Numbered from the stretch's first letter, positions 27,017 through 37,108 are shown. The stretch: DNA of 64,000 bases from Micromonospora sp. MA102 (GCF_025460765.1 NZ_JAMWEG010000007.1:248001-312000), one strand, 5' to 3'. The notes: a model not told the origin generated them from the sequence alone. Translations and numbers: made by a program.

Positions 27017-27667
27017 TCAGACCTCGCGCTGGGGCGCGCCCTCCTGCCCGGCCTGCTGCTCGGCCACCTCGCGGGGCAGCCGCAGCGGCAGCGGCTCACG
27101 GACCGGCTTGGCCTCCTGGCCGCGGTCGACGACCAGGCCGTCCAGGCAGGCGGTGAGAGGACCGGCGGCGTCGGGGTTGGTGGCGGCGGCACCCTGGAAG
27201 ACCCCGCGCACCATCCAGCGCGGCCCGTCGATGCCGACGAAGCGCAGGTCGGTGATGCCGTCCGGGGTGCGGACCCGGGCGCGCAGCTCGGTGCCGTACT
27301 CCCCCTCGACCTCCTGGGCGGCGGCGCCGTCGTTGAACAGCGACTGCCGGATCTCCTCGCGCACCTCGTCCCAGATGCCCTCGGAGCGGGGCGCCGCGAA
27401 GACGCCGAGCTGGAGGGCGTTCTCGCCGTGCACCAGCACCACCTGCTGGACGACGCCCTGCGGGTCGGCCTGCACCCGCACCTCGACCTCGGGCACCGCC
27501 GGGATCTGCAAGCTGCCCAGGTCGAGCCGGGGCGCGTCGGGCGCCTCGGCCAGGTCGTAGGGGCCGCGAGCCGGCGCCTGCGGGGTGTCCTCGGCGTCGA
27601 GGACGCCGTTGTCCCGCTCGTCACGCGCGTGCCGCGCGCCCTCGGCCCGCTTACGGGAGAAGATCAC
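27017..27667 (-). CDS. DUF3710 protein
   Basis: A 216-residue soluble protein of a conserved actinobacterial family. The N-terminus IFSRKRAEGARHARDERD is charged. The core has LDLGSLQIPAVPEVEVRVQ, VVLVHGENALQLGVFAAPRSEGIWDEVR and RFVGIDGPRWMVRGVFQG, the latter typical of the family. The GTG at 27667 has GGAGG 9 nt upstream; the GTG at 27676 sits directly on the ribosome site and is unlikely. It lies 25 bp after dut on the same strand, so the two are probably co-transcribed. No biochemical function is known. Confidence 0.9.
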   Translation of the reverse strand: MIFSRKRAEGARHARDERDNGVLDAEDTPQAPARGPYDLAEAPDAPRLDLGSLQIPAVPEVEVRVQADPQGVVQQVVLVHGENALQLGVFAAPRSEGIWDEVREEIRQSLFNDGAAAQEVEGEYGTELRARVRTPDGITDLRFVGIDGPRWMVRGVFQGAAATNPDAAGPLTACLDGLVVDRGQEAKPVREPLPLRLPREVAEQQAGQEGAPQREV

Positions 27668-27692
27668 TGCGCCCACCCTCCGCTGTTCGCAC

Positions 27693-28196
27693 TCACCCTG
27701 CCACCTCTTCCGTCCGCCCGCCCGCCGGAGCCGGGACCAGCCCGGCGTGCCCGCCGGTGGAACCGTGCCCGCCGGTCCCGCGCCGGGACGCGGGCAGCTC
27801 GACCACCGGCTGGAACTCGGCCCGGGCGACCCGCTGGACCACGAGCTGCGCGATCCGGTCGCCCCGGCTGATCTTCGCCGGCGTCTCCCGATCATGATTG
27901 ATCAGGTTGACCAGGATCTCACCCCGGTAGCCGGCGTCGACCGTACCGGGCGCGTTGAGCACCGTCACGCCGAGCCTCGCCGCCAGCCCCGATCGGGGAT
28001 GCACCAGGCCGACGTACCCCTCGGGCAGCGCGATGGCCACGCCGGTCGGCACCAGGGCCCGCCCGCCGGGCGGCAGCTCCACGTCCGCGGCGGCCACCAG
28101 GTCCGCGCCCGCGTCGCCGGGATGGGCGTACGCCGGAAGCGGCAGTTCCGGGTCGAGTTGCCGCACGGGCACGGGTACGACGTCTGTCACGGTCAT
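27693..28196 (-). CDS. dut: dUTP diphosphatase
   Basis: A 167-residue trimeric dUTPase that hydrolyses dUTP to dUMP, limiting uracil in DNA and feeding thymidylate synthesis. All five motifs are present: [48 protein letters not shown] and [12 protein letters not shown] at the C-terminus. The ATG at 28196 is preceded directly by GAGG; the GTG two codons in (28190) has better spacing and may be the true start. Heads the DUF3710 - OB-fold - DUF3159 cluster. Confidence 0.96.
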   Translation of the reverse strand: MTVTDVVPVPVRQLDPELPLPAYAHPGDAGADLVAAADVELPPGGRALVPTGVAIALPEGYVGLVHPRSGLAARLGVTVLNAPGTVDAGYRGEILVNLINHDRETPAKISRGDRIAQLVVQRVARAEFQPVVELPASRRGTGGHGSTGGHAGLVPAPAGGRTEEVAG

Positions 28197-28263
28197 CCTC
28201 TTCCGTCCGGTCCTTGCGGGGTGACCCTGCCATCCTGCCGGTTCCGCGGCCGTCCGCGCGCCG

Positions 28264-28269
28264 TACCCT
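28264..28269 (+). promoter_or_regulatory. Leaderless-type -10 box (TACCCT)
   Basis: TACCCT ends 7 nt before the GTG at 28277; no ribosome site lies between. Confidence 0.6.
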
Positions 28270-28276
28270 CTGCACT

Positions 28277-28768
28277 GTGCGTCAGTCGTCATCCCCGGCC
28301 GCCCCGGTGACCGCCGCTCCGGACTACTCGGAGCGCCTCGGCCTGCCCTGGTGGGCCTGGCCAATCGGCCTGGCCCTCGCCGGGCTGCTCGCCGCCGAGC
28401 TGTGGATGGGCGCGACCGGTGTCCGGGCCTGGCTGCCGTTCGTGCTGCTGATCCCGGCGGCGGCGGCCACGCTCTGGTGGCTGGGCCGGATCCGGGTCAC
28501 GGTGCGGGCCGGGGAGCTGCGGGTCGACGACGCGCACCTGCCGGTGCGGTACGTCGCGGACGCGGTGCCGCTGGACGCGGCCGGCCGGCGCGAGGTGCTC
28601 GGCGTCGGCCTGGACCCGCTCGCCTTCGTGGTGCAGCGCCCCTGGGTGGGCGGCGCCGTGCAGGTGGTGCTCGACGACCCCGACGACCCCACCCCGTTCT
28701 GGGTGGTCAGCTCCCGGCACCCGGTCGAGCTGGCCGCGGCCCTGGTCGCCGCCCGCGACGCCGCCTGA
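28277..28768 (+). CDS. DUF3093 membrane protein
   Basis: A 163-residue protein. Two adjacent hydrophobic helices ([20 protein letters not shown] and [20 protein letters not shown]) are followed by a ~90-residue cytosolic domain with [39 protein letters not shown] and [16 protein letters not shown], a PH-like pattern. The family sits opposite dut across actinobacteria (Rv2698). Function unknown. The start is fixed by the -10 box 7 nt upstream. Confidence 0.9.
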   Translation: MRQSSSPAAPVTAAPDYSERLGLPWWAWPIGLALAGLLAAELWMGATGVRAWLPFVLLIPAAAATLWWLGRIRVTVRAGELRVDDAHLPVRYVADAVPLDAAGRREVLGVGLDPLAFVVQRPWVGGAVQVVLDDPDDPTPFWVVSSRHPVELAAALVAARDAA

Positions 28769-28788
28769 CCCGCCCCGCCGTTCCCCGG

Positions 28789-29646
28789 TCAGGGGTGCGT
28801 GCCGGGCAGGGCGCGGGCCTGGTGGCGGAGGTCCTTGCGGAGCTGGTCGCCGAGGGTGCGGGTGGCCCGCCGGTTGAGGTAGCCGGCCACGGCGGCGCCG
28901 GTCAGCAACGGGCCCAGCGTGGTGAGGTTGCGGCCGAAGCGGCGCAGCAGGCTGTCGCGCAGCTCGCGGCGGGCGGCGGTGCCCAGCACCGCGCTGACCC
29001 CGACGCCCGGCATCATCGGGTTGACCCCGCGCTGGGTGGCCCAGGACTGCACCAGCGACACGGCCCGCTGGGCGCCGCCGGCCGGCAGCGGCAACCGGTG
29101 CACCTCGTGCAGCTCGCCGATCAGCTTCAGCTCGATCGCCACGACGGCGACGGTCTCGGCGGCCAGCAGCACCGGGGCGGAGAGCAGGGTCGGGGTGACG
29201 GCCCACTCGACCGCGGCGACGCCGCCGCCGGCCGCGCCGACTCCGGCGGTGGCCCGGGACGCGTTGCGGATCAGCCGGTCGGCGAGGGCCTCGTCGTCCA
29301 GGCCGGGGAAGTGCTTCCGGAGCGTGGCCAGGTCGCGGATCGGCACGCGCGGGGCGATCTCGGCGACGGTGTCGGCCATCCAGCGGACCGCGGCCTTCGG
29401 CTTGTACAGGTCGGTGATGCCGCGGGCGCGGGCCTGGCCGACCAGCCGGGTGAGCAGCTGCCGGCGGCGGGCCACGGGCAGGTCGTCGGCGGTCAGCGCG
29501 GCGACGGTCGCGCCGAGCTGGTCGGCGTCCGCGCCGGGCGGCGTGGACTCGGCGGCGGCGCCCGAGGGGGCCGTCGTGTCGGTCGGCCGGTCGGCGCCGC
29601 TGTCGTCGGCGCCCGGCCCGTCAGCCCGCTCGCTGCGCTCGCTCAC
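28789..29646 (-). CDS. Hypothetical protein with central hydrophobic region
   Basis: A 285-residue protein. Residues 1-45 are low-complexity and begin SERSERAD, encoded by a GC palindrome. The rest is helical, with GITDLYKPKAAVRWMADTVAEI, a hydrophobic patch around AVEWAVTPTLLSAPVLLAAETVAVVAIE, and LIGELHEVHRLPLP. The later part resembles EcsC-type membrane-associated proteins in pattern only, so I make no family assignment. The GTG has AGGAGGG upstream. It lies between DUF4193 and DUF3093 genes, where M. tuberculosis has no equivalent that I recall. Confidence 0.75.
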   Translation of the reverse strand: MSERSERADGPGADDSGADRPTDTTAPSGAAAESTPPGADADQLGATVAALTADDLPVARRRQLLTRLVGQARARGITDLYKPKAAVRWMADTVAEIAPRVPIRDLATLRKHFPGLDDEALADRLIRNASRATAGVGAAGGGVAAVEWAVTPTLLSAPVLLAAETVAVVAIELKLIGELHEVHRLPLPAGGAQRAVSLVQSWATQRGVNPMMPGVGVSAVLGTAARRELRDSLLRRFGRNLTTLGPLLTGAAVAGYLNRRATRTLGDQLRKDLRHQARALPGTHP

Positions 29647-29732
29647 CCGTCCGCCCTCCTGCTCCGCGCGGCGTCACCCCCGCCGGTACGAGTCAAGCAG
29701 CTTCCGGCCACCACCGCACGGCGGCTCGATAA

Positions 29733-29760
29733 GCGGCGGCCCCGTCGAGGAGGCCGCCGC
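29733..29760 (-). terminator. Terminator of the DUF4193 gene
   Basis: A 9-bp GC stem (29733-29741 with 29752-29760) lies 18 bp past the stop codon. Confidence 0.5.
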
Positions 29761-29778
29761 CGGTGTCTCGGGTCGGGG

Positions 29779-30075
29779 TCAGACGCACTCGCGGCAGATC
29801 AGCTCGCCGTTGCGCTCGACCGCCAGCTGGCTGCGGTGGTGGACCAGGAAGCAGCGGGCGCACCGGAACTCGTCCTGCTGCATCGGTAGCACCTTGACCG
29901 TGAGCTCCTCGTCGGCCAGGTCGGCGCCGGGCAGCTCGAAGCTCTCGGCCACCTCGGCCTCGTCGACGTCCACGGCGCCCGACTGTGTGTCGACGCGCCG
30001 GGCCTTGAGCTCTTCCAGGCTGTCCTCGCCGAGGTCGACCTCGTCGCGACGCGGGGCGTCGTAGTCGGTGGCCAT
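29779..30075 (-). CDS. DUF4193 Cys-rich small protein
   Basis: A 98-residue protein of the exact family length. The acidic N-terminal half (DYDAPRRDEVDLGEDSLEELKARR) precedes a putative zinc site CARCFLVHHRSQLA and ICRECV at the C-terminus (CxxC...CxxC). Family members lie next to the LytR_C gene throughout actinobacteria (Rv2699c). Possibly a zinc-ribbon nucleic-acid or protein-binding factor. ATG with GGGAGAG ~9 nt upstream. A 14-bp palindrome lies 14 nt upstream of the start. Confidence 0.92.
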   Translation of the reverse strand: MATDYDAPRRDEVDLGEDSLEELKARRVDTQSGAVDVDEAEVAESFELPGADLADEELTVKVLPMQQDEFRCARCFLVHHRSQLAVERNGELICRECV

Positions 30076-30497
30076 CGGTTTCACTCTCCCATATCGATAT
30101 GGTCGCTTCCGGTTGTAACGCCGGACGACGCTGTTTCGGTTCCGCTGGCCAGCCACCAAAAGTGTCGGGCACCCGACCCGACCGTCGTTGGGCCGGGACC
30201 GCCAGGAAGGAACTCCCCCAGCGAGCGCGGAACCTTACCCCCCCTTTGGGCGAGGCATGTATACCGCCCTCGTGGCAGAGATGTACGCCCCGGCGCCCGA
30301 AGTTGTTCCCAATGTGACTCAGGCGACACGAAGATAGGGGTAGTAGTACCCGTTCCCCCGGTGGCGCGCCGGCATGTCGGACTGTTTCCACGCGACGGCC
30401 GGACAAGCGTTAACCTCAGCGGCGTACTCGACGGCCGGCGGGGCGGACCGACCGCCGGCGGTCGCCGCCACCCAATCACGTCCGGGGAGCGCCCAGA
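30076..30497. other. 422-bp intergenic region, no gene seen
   Basis: This is the only stretch longer than 300 bp without a gene. It is less GC-rich than the rest and separates the divergent DUF4193 and LytR_C genes. It holds a 14-bp palindrome near its left end, a small inverted repeat GGGTA-GTAG-TACCC near 30340, and several A/T patches. No ORF with a ribosome site or RNA gene could be supported. Confidence 0.6.
30089..30102. promoter_or_regulatory. 14-bp perfect palindrome, possible operator
   Basis: CCATATCGATATGG is perfectly symmetric and AT-rich in a GC-rich setting, lying just before the ribosome site of the DUF4193 gene. It could be a repressor site or cover the -10 region. Confidence 0.4.
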
Positions 30498-31025
30498 ATG
30501 AGTTTTGCGCGAGTGCGGGCACTCGTTGTCGTCGGACTGCTGGCGGCCATCGCCCTGGTCTTCGTCGTCGTCGCGCTGGTCCGCGACACGCAGAGCAAGG
30601 CCGGCACCGCCGCGGACTGCCCCGAGGGCTGGCCGATCGCCGACGTCCGGCTGCGCGAGCAGAAGGACGTCAAGATCAACGTCTACAACGGCACCGACGA
30701 GGCCGGGCTGGCCGGCAGCGTCGCGGACGACTTCCGCAACCGCAAGTTCCAGGTCAAGAAGGAGGCCAACGCCCCCAAGGCCGTGGACGGCGTGGCGGTG
30801 CTGCGTTACGGCCCCAAGGGTGTCGGCTCCGCGCACCTGCTGCGGGCCTACTTCCTGAACGAGGCCAAGCTGGATCCCGACCTGAAGCGCAAGGACGACA
30901 CGGTCGACGTGATCCTCGGCAACGGTTTCCAGCAGTTGGCCACCACCACCGAGGTCAACCAGTCCCTGGGCGACCTCGGCTCGCCGCAGGCGCCGACCGG
31001 CACCTGCCCGGGCCCGGTGAAGTAG
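30498..31025 (+). CDS. cei: LytR_C-domain membrane protein, Cei-like
   Basis: A 175-residue protein. One N-terminal membrane helix ([21 protein letters not shown]) anchors an outer LytR_cpsA_psr C-terminal domain ([53 protein letters not shown]). It lacks the catalytic LCP domain. Its position between DUF4193 and suhB matches Rv2700, named cei for cell-envelope integrity; the symbol rests on that synteny. ATG with GGGGAG 8 nt upstream. The two Cys residues (DCPEGW, TCPGP) probably pair outside the cell. Confidence 0.88.
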   Translation: MSFARVRALVVVGLLAAIALVFVVVALVRDTQSKAGTAADCPEGWPIADVRLREQKDVKINVYNGTDEAGLAGSVADDFRNRKFQVKKEANAPKAVDGVAVLRYGPKGVGSAHLLRAYFLNEAKLDPDLKRKDDTVDVILGNGFQQLATTTEVNQSLGDLGSPQAPTGTCPGPVK

Positions 31026-31052
31026 CCGGCCGTTCGGTCGACCCGTCAGCGC

Positions 31053-31090
31053 GAAAGAGTGGCCTCCCCCGGCGGGGCGGCCACTCTTTC
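31053..31090. terminator. Bidirectional terminator
   Basis: A 12-bp stem (31053-31064 with 31079-31090) begins GAAAGAG and ends CTCTTTC, with an inner CCCC/GGGG stem. It sits between the convergent LytR_C and suhB genes and can serve both. Confidence 0.8.
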
Positions 31091-31111
31091 CGTACGAGCG
31101 GGCGGGACCGG

Positions 31112-31933
31112 TCACGGGCCGCCGGAGGCGTCCAGGGCGGCGAGCCGGGTGTGCAGCGGCTCGTAGAGCGCCGGTGGCGCGGCGAGCACCAGGTCCGGAC
31201 CGGGCGGCCGGCCCGACAGCCCGGTCACCAGCAGCCCGGCCTCCCGCGCGACCAGCCCGCCCGCGGCGAGGTCCCAGGCGGCCAGCCCCTTCTCGTAGTA
31301 GGCGTCCACCCGGCCCTCGGCGGCCAGACAGAGGTCGAGCGCGGCGGCGCCCATCCGGCGGATGTCCCGCACCTGCGGGATCAGCTCGGCGACCACCCGG
31401 GCCTGGTGCGCCCGGCGGCCGGCGTCGTACCCGAACCCGGTCGCGATCAGCGCCTGCCCGAGGTCGGTCTCGGCGGAGCAGCTCAGCCGCTGCCCGTCCC
31501 GCCACGCGCCGCCGCCAGCGGTGGCCGTCCACTCCTCGCCGGTGGCCACGTTGCGCACCACCCCGGCGACGACCTCGCCGGCCACCTCCGCGGCCAGGGA
31601 CACCGCGCAGTACGGCAGCCCGTAGAGGTAGTTGACGGTCCCGTCGATCGGGTCGACGATCCAGCGCACCCCGTCCTCGGCGGCCGGGCCGGTCTCGCCC
31701 GCGCCGTACTCCTCGCCCAGCACGGCGTCGCCGGGGCGCCGCGCCCGCAGCGCCTCCAGCACCTGGCGCTCCACGGCCCGGTCGGCGGCGGTGACCACGT
31801 CGGTGACCGTGCTCTTGGTCGCGGCGACCGAGACCCCCTCGGCCCGCATCCGGTGCGCGGTGGCCGCGGCGTCCCGCGCCACCTCGACGGCGATCGTGAG
31901 CAATTCCTGCGGCGTGGGTGCCGAGGCGATCAT
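31112..31933 (-). CDS. suhB: Inositol monophosphatase family protein
   Basis: A 273-residue Mg-dependent sugar-phosphate phosphatase. Metal-binding motifs are [17 protein letters not shown] and [14 protein letters not shown], all intact. It likely dephosphorylates inositol-1-phosphate (needed for phosphatidylinositol and mycothiol) or a related sugar phosphate; which one is not visible. The ATG has AAGGGG 7 nt upstream. It is divergent from the principal sigma gene, as Rv2701c is from sigA, but without the ppgK gene that M. tuberculosis has between them. Confidence 0.94.
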   Translation of the reverse strand: MIASAPTPQELLTIAVEVARDAAATAHRMRAEGVSVAATKSTVTDVVTAADRAVERQVLEALRARRPGDAVLGEEYGAGETGPAAEDGVRWIVDPIDGTVNYLYGLPYCAVSLAAEVAGEVVAGVVRNVATGEEWTATAGGGAWRDGQRLSCSAETDLGQALIATGFGYDAGRRAHQARVVAELIPQVRDIRRMGAAALDLCLAAEGRVDAYYEKGLAAWDLAAGGLVAREAGLLVTGLSGRPPGPDLVLAAPPALYEPLHTRLAALDASGGP

Positions 31934-32071
31934 GTTCGTCCCCTTCCGGCACGACGCGGACCTGCCGCTTCGTGCGCGGGTATCATCCTTACAAAGTCCA
32001 CAACTGCGCCTGATCGGTGGTCCGTACGGCCGGTCCGCCGTGCGGCGCAGGATGATCGCGGCAGACGGCGT

Positions 32072-32077
32072 TACAAT
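32072..32077 (+). promoter_or_regulatory. Candidate -10 box upstream of the principal sigma gene
   Basis: TACAAT is a strong match to TANNNT in a GC-rich region and would give a leader of about 135 nt. No matching -35 was found. Confidence 0.35.
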
Positions 32078-32218
32078 TCACCCTGCCCACGCGCCACGGA
32101 CCGCCACCGACCGGCCGGCCCGGGACACGGGGGTCCCTCAACGACATCGCCCGACACCGCGTTCCTTGCGTGCCGGACGACCCGGCCGTGCTCGCTCTTC
32201 GCCTCCGGAAGGTCATTC

Positions 32219-33844
<1,626 letters not shown>

Positions 33845-33931
33845 CCGGCACGCGTCAACCAGACGTGTCGGTTTGATCACCAGCCGTAGAACACTCTCCG
33901 GTGACCTGACGGTTGCCTGTTTGTGATCGTT

Positions 33932-33972
33932 GGCGTGGCACCCTTGGTGCACGGCACACTGTCTCCCACGCC
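33932..33972 (+). other. Nested hairpin region downstream of the principal sigma gene
   Basis: A 7-bp outer stem (33932-33938 with 33966-33972) encloses a 5-bp hairpin (33938-33942 with 33946-33950, sharing one base at 33938). It may be the 3' end of the sigma mRNA or a leader element of the next gene. Confidence 0.3.
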
Positions 33973-34089
33973 AGGTGTGACCTCCGTCCCCGACGGGCAC
34001 ACAGGGAAGGCAGGGCCCGAGAAGGGTGTTGCACGATAGGTGAGCAACCGAAGAGAGTGTTCATCGGTGACGACCAGAGGAGGAAGGCG

Positions 34090-34323
34090 ATGACCCCGAC
34101 CCTCACGCCGCCGCCCGAGACGGTGAGCCCCCCGGCCGCCGATGAACGGTGCGACCGCTGCAATGCTGCCGGCAAGCTCCGGATCACTCTGGCGGGTGGG
34201 AGTGAGCTGGTGTTCTGTGGGCACCACGCGAACAAGTACGCGGAGGATCTCGTGAAGATCACCGTGCGCTACGCGTCGGACCCCGAGTTCAGCTGGCGTG
34301 GCGCCGATCTGATGGCGAACTGA
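34090..34323 (+). CDS. Small Cys/His protein (DUF7455-like)
   Basis: A 77-residue protein with a short acidic N-terminus and a zinc-knuckle pattern: CDRCNAAGKLRITLAGG then LVFCGHHANKYAEDLVK (CxxC...CxxH). It matches a family found beside hrdB-type sigma genes in Streptomyces and relatives; the family name is from memory. ATG with GAGGAGGAAGG upstream, a near-ideal ribosome site. Role unknown; a small regulator or zinc-binding accessory is possible. It lies 245 bp downstream of the sigma gene and is followed by a strong terminator. Confidence 0.8.
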   Translation: MTPTLTPPPETVSPPAADERCDRCNAAGKLRITLAGGSELVFCGHHANKYAEDLVKITVRYASDPEFSWRGADLMAN

Positions 34324-34346
34324 GTAACGAGGAATCCGCACGACAT

Positions 34347-34386
34347 AAAGCCGGCCGGAGGTCCCCAGGGACCTCCGGCCGGCTTT
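34347..34386 (+). terminator. Strong intrinsic terminator
   Basis: An 18-bp stem (34347-34364 with 34369-34386) closes a CCAG loop and runs into TTTT. It starts 24 bp after the small Cys/His gene. Confidence 0.9.
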
Positions 34387-34421
34387 TGCGTACCCCCGTC
34401 CCCACCCACCCGTAACCCCGT

Positions 34422-34478
34422 TGATCATGAGGTTTGCGGCAGTTTCGGCGATCCACTTCGCCGCTAACCTCATGATCA
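34422..34478. repeat. GATCATG-type palindrome at a convergent junction
   Basis: A 13-bp perfect stem (34422-34434 with 34466-34478), one mismatch and a 5-bp inner stem (34436-34440 with 34460-34464) surround a 19-nt loop. An outer 6-bp stem (34415-34420 with 34485-34490) extends it. The arm resembles the palindrome at 59409. Confidence 0.75.
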
Positions 34479-34504
34479 CCCGGACGGGGTGAGGGGCAGG
34501 GCAG

Positions 34505-36238
34505 TCAGAGGGTTTGGACTGTCGCTATGCGCTCTTCCAGTTGCTCGATCGTCGCCTGGGCGCTGGGTGGGCCGCCGCACAGGCGGCGGAGTTCGGCGTG
34601 GATCTTGCCGTGCGGCTGGCCGGTGCGGTGGTGGCGGGCGGCCACCAGGGCGTTCAGCTGCCGCCGGAGGGCCACCCGACGCTGGGCGGCACTCATGGGA
34701 GGCGGGGCCGCCGACGGGGCCGCAGCGGCCGGCTCAGCGGTCCGCTGGGTGGCCCGGCGGCGCTGCGCGGCGAGCTGCTCGGCCTGCCGCTTGGTGAGCA
34801 GCATCGAGACCTGGTCGGCGGTGAGCAGCCCGGGCAGGCCGAGGTATTCCTCCTCCTCCGGGGTGCCGGCCTGGGCGGCCGTGCCGAACGAGGCGCCGTC
34901 GAAGATCACCTGGTCCAGCTCGGCGGTCGCGGACAGCGCGGCGAACCGCTTCTCCAGCTCCCCGCTGGCCTGGTCGTCCCGCTGGGCACGCTCCAGCAGG
35001 TCGTCGTCGAGGCCGTCGGAGTCCTTCGGCTTGCCCAGCACGTGGTCCCGCTCGGCCTCCATCTCGCTGGCCAGACCGAGCAGGTGCGGCACGCTGGGCA
35101 GGAAGACCGAGGCGGTCTCGCCGGGGCGGCGGGCCCGGACGAACCGGCCGATCGCCTGCGCGAAGTACAGCGGGGTGCTGGCGCTGGTCGCGTAGACGCC
35201 GACGGCCAGCCGGGGGATGTCGACGCCCTCGGACACCATCCGCACCGCGACCAGCCAGCGCTGTTCGGAGGCCGCGAACGTCGCGATCCGCGCGGACGCG
35301 CCCTGGTCGTCGGAGAGCACCACGGCGGCCTTCTCACCGGTCACCTGCTCCAGCAGCTTGGCGTACGAGCGGGCCACCTGCTGGTCGCTGGCGATCACCA
35401 GACCGCCGGCGTCGGGCATGCCGTTGTTGCGCAGCACGGTCAGCCGGGCGTCGGCGGCGCGCAACACCTGCGGCATCCAGTCGCCGGCCGGGTCCAGCGC
35501 GGTCCGCCACGCCTGCGCGACGAGGTCCTGGGTCATCGGCTCGCCGAGCCGTGCGGCCAGCTCCTCGCCGGCGTTGGTGCGCCACCGGGTCTCCCCCGAG
35601 TACGCCAGGAAGAGCACCGGCCGGACCACGCCCTCGCGCAGCGCGTCGGAGTAGCCGTAGACCGAGTCGGCGCGGGAGCGGAGCAGCCCGTCCCCGCCCC
35701 GCTCGTAGCTGACGAACGGGATCGGGTTGTCGTCGGAGCGGAACGGCGTGCCGGTGAGCATGAGCCGACGTACGGCGGGCTCGAAGGCCGCCTTGACGCC
35801 GTCGCCCCAGGTCCGCGAGTCACCGGCGTGGTGGATCTCGTCGAGGATCACCAGGGTGCGGCGGGTCATGGTGCGCCGCCGGTGCACCTGCGGGGCCATG
35901 CCGACCTGGGCGTACGTGACGACCGCGCCGTGGAAGTCGGCCGCGGAGTGCAGGTCGGCGTTGCGGAAGGCGGCGTCGAGCTGGATGCCCACCCGGGCGG
36001 CGGACTCGGCCCACTGGGTCTTCAGGTGCTCGGTCGGCGCGACCACGGTGACCGCCTCGACGGTGCCGTCGTTCAGCAGCTCGGCGGCGATCCGCAGGGC
36101 GAACGTGGTCTTGCCGGCACCGGGGGTGGCGACCGCCGTGAAGTCGTCGGTGCGGCGGCGCAGGTACTCCACCATCGCCTTGCGTTGCCAGGCACGCAGG
36201 GGTGGGAATGTGTCGAGCGCCGGCAACCGCGGTGCCAC
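34505..36238 (-). CDS. XPB/SSL2-like superfamily 2 helicase
   Basis: A 577-residue DNA/RNA helicase. The Q/Ia region is LRAWQRKAMVEYL. Walker A is ATPGAGKTTF, Walker B DEIHH (DEIH box), motif III MLTGTPFR, motif V EGVDIPRLAVG and motif VI QAIGRFVRAR. The C-terminus is a charged, Ala-rich helical extension. GTG 36238 was chosen because GAGGAG lies 6 nt upstream and the family begins with APRLPALDTFPPLRAW; the longer frame adds a non-conserved Pro-rich tail. A role in repair or transcription-coupled processes is inferred. Confidence 0.92.
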   Translation of the reverse strand: MAPRLPALDTFPPLRAWQRKAMVEYLRRRTDDFTAVATPGAGKTTFALRIAAELLNDGTVEAVTVVAPTEHLKTQWAESAARVGIQLDAAFRNADLHSAADFHGAVVTYAQVGMAPQVHRRRTMTRRTLVILDEIHHAGDSRTWGDGVKAAFEPAVRRLMLTGTPFRSDDNPIPFVSYERGGDGLLRSRADSVYGYSDALREGVVRPVLFLAYSGETRWRTNAGEELAARLGEPMTQDLVAQAWRTALDPAGDWMPQVLRAADARLTVLRNNGMPDAGGLVIASDQQVARSYAKLLEQVTGEKAAVVLSDDQGASARIATFAASEQRWLVAVRMVSEGVDIPRLAVGVYATSASTPLYFAQAIGRFVRARRPGETASVFLPSVPHLLGLASEMEAERDHVLGKPKDSDGLDDDLLERAQRDDQASGELEKRFAALSATAELDQVIFDGASFGTAAQAGTPEEEEYLGLPGLLTADQVSMLLTKRQAEQLAAQRRRATQRTAEPAAAAPSAAPPPMSAAQRRVALRRQLNALVAARHHRTGQPHGKIHAELRRLCGGPPSAQATIEQLEERIATVQTL

Positions 36239-36417
36239 GCGTAGCTCCTCTCCGACCGCACGACGGCGGACCCCGGCCGAGGGCCACGGGTGCGGCCGCC
36301 CATGAAAAGGCCCTCGCGCATCGGGTGCCGCGAAGGCCGACTCAGCATAACCAGCGGGGGCCGTCCGCCCCACTCGACGCCACGCTGGTCACATCCGCCC
36401 ACCCCGGGGCGCGGGCC

Positions 36418-37068
36418 TCAGACCTGTGGCCCCCGGGCGCCGGTACGCGGCGGCCGCAGCGCCGGCACCGGGGCGGACCAGCGCCGCCGCAGTGACACCA
36501 GGCGCAGCGCGAAGACGAAGACGGCCGCGGCGGTCAGCGGTGCCGCGGTCGCCGCGCCGTAGGTCGACAGCAGCGCCACCGCGATCGACCCGGCGAGCGC
36601 GGCCACGGCGTAGATCTCCCGGCGCAGCACCACGGGGATCTCACCGGTGAGCAGGTCTCGGCCCAGCCCGCCGCCGATGGCCGTGAGCATGCCGATCATG
36701 CAGGCTCCGACGGCCGGCACGTGGGCGTCGAGGGCCTTGAGCGTGCCGGTGACGGTGAACAGGGCGAGACCGGCCGCGTCGAGCACCAGCACGGTGGTGC
36801 GCAGCCGGGCGAACTGGGGATGCAGCCAGAAGATGGCGGCGGCGGTGACCGCCGCCGTGACCGCGTACCGCCAGTCGGCGAAGGCCAGCGGCGGCACCTC
36901 GTCGATGACCAGGTCGCGGAAGATCCCGCCGCCGAGGGCGGCGACGACGCCGACGAAGACCACCCCGAAGAGGTCGAGCCGTTTGGCCACCGCCGCGGAG
37001 GCGCCGGAGGCCGCGAAGACCGCCACGCCGGTGAGGTCGGCGAAGAGTAGCGGGGTGGAGGTGGTCAC
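36418..37068 (-). CDS. TRIC-family (YicG/UPF0126) cation channel protein
   Basis: A 216-residue protein with seven hydrophobic segments in two repeats, each with the family glycine motif: GGGIFRDLVIDEVPP and GGGLGRDLLTGEIP. Prokaryotic TRIC channels are trimeric monovalent cation channels. The GTG start has TAACCT 6 nt upstream and no ribosome site, a leaderless layout. It follows DUF3039 on the same strand with 40 bp between. Confidence 0.92.
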   Translation of the reverse strand: MTTSTPLLFADLTGVAVFAASGASAAVAKRLDLFGVVFVGVVAALGGGIFRDLVIDEVPPLAFADWRYAVTAAVTAAAIFWLHPQFARLRTTVLVLDAAGLALFTVTGTLKALDAHVPAVGACMIGMLTAIGGGLGRDLLTGEIPVVLRREIYAVAALAGSIAVALLSTYGAATAAPLTAAAVFVFALRLVSLRRRWSAPVPALRPPRTGARGPQV

Positions 37069-37074
37069 CGCCGC

Positions 37075-37080
37075 AGGTTA
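37075..37080 (-). promoter_or_regulatory. Leaderless-type -10 box (TAACCT)
   Basis: TAACCT on the reverse strand ends 6 nt before the TRIC gene GTG. Confidence 0.5.
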
Positions 37081-37108
37081 CGCGGGCGGCCGGACGGGCC
37101 GCCCGGGA

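Noticed and set aside
33901..33975. Possible tRNA in the gap after sigA
   Set aside because: The folding has no acceptor stem, T-loop (TTCGA-type) or anticodon arrangement of a tRNA.
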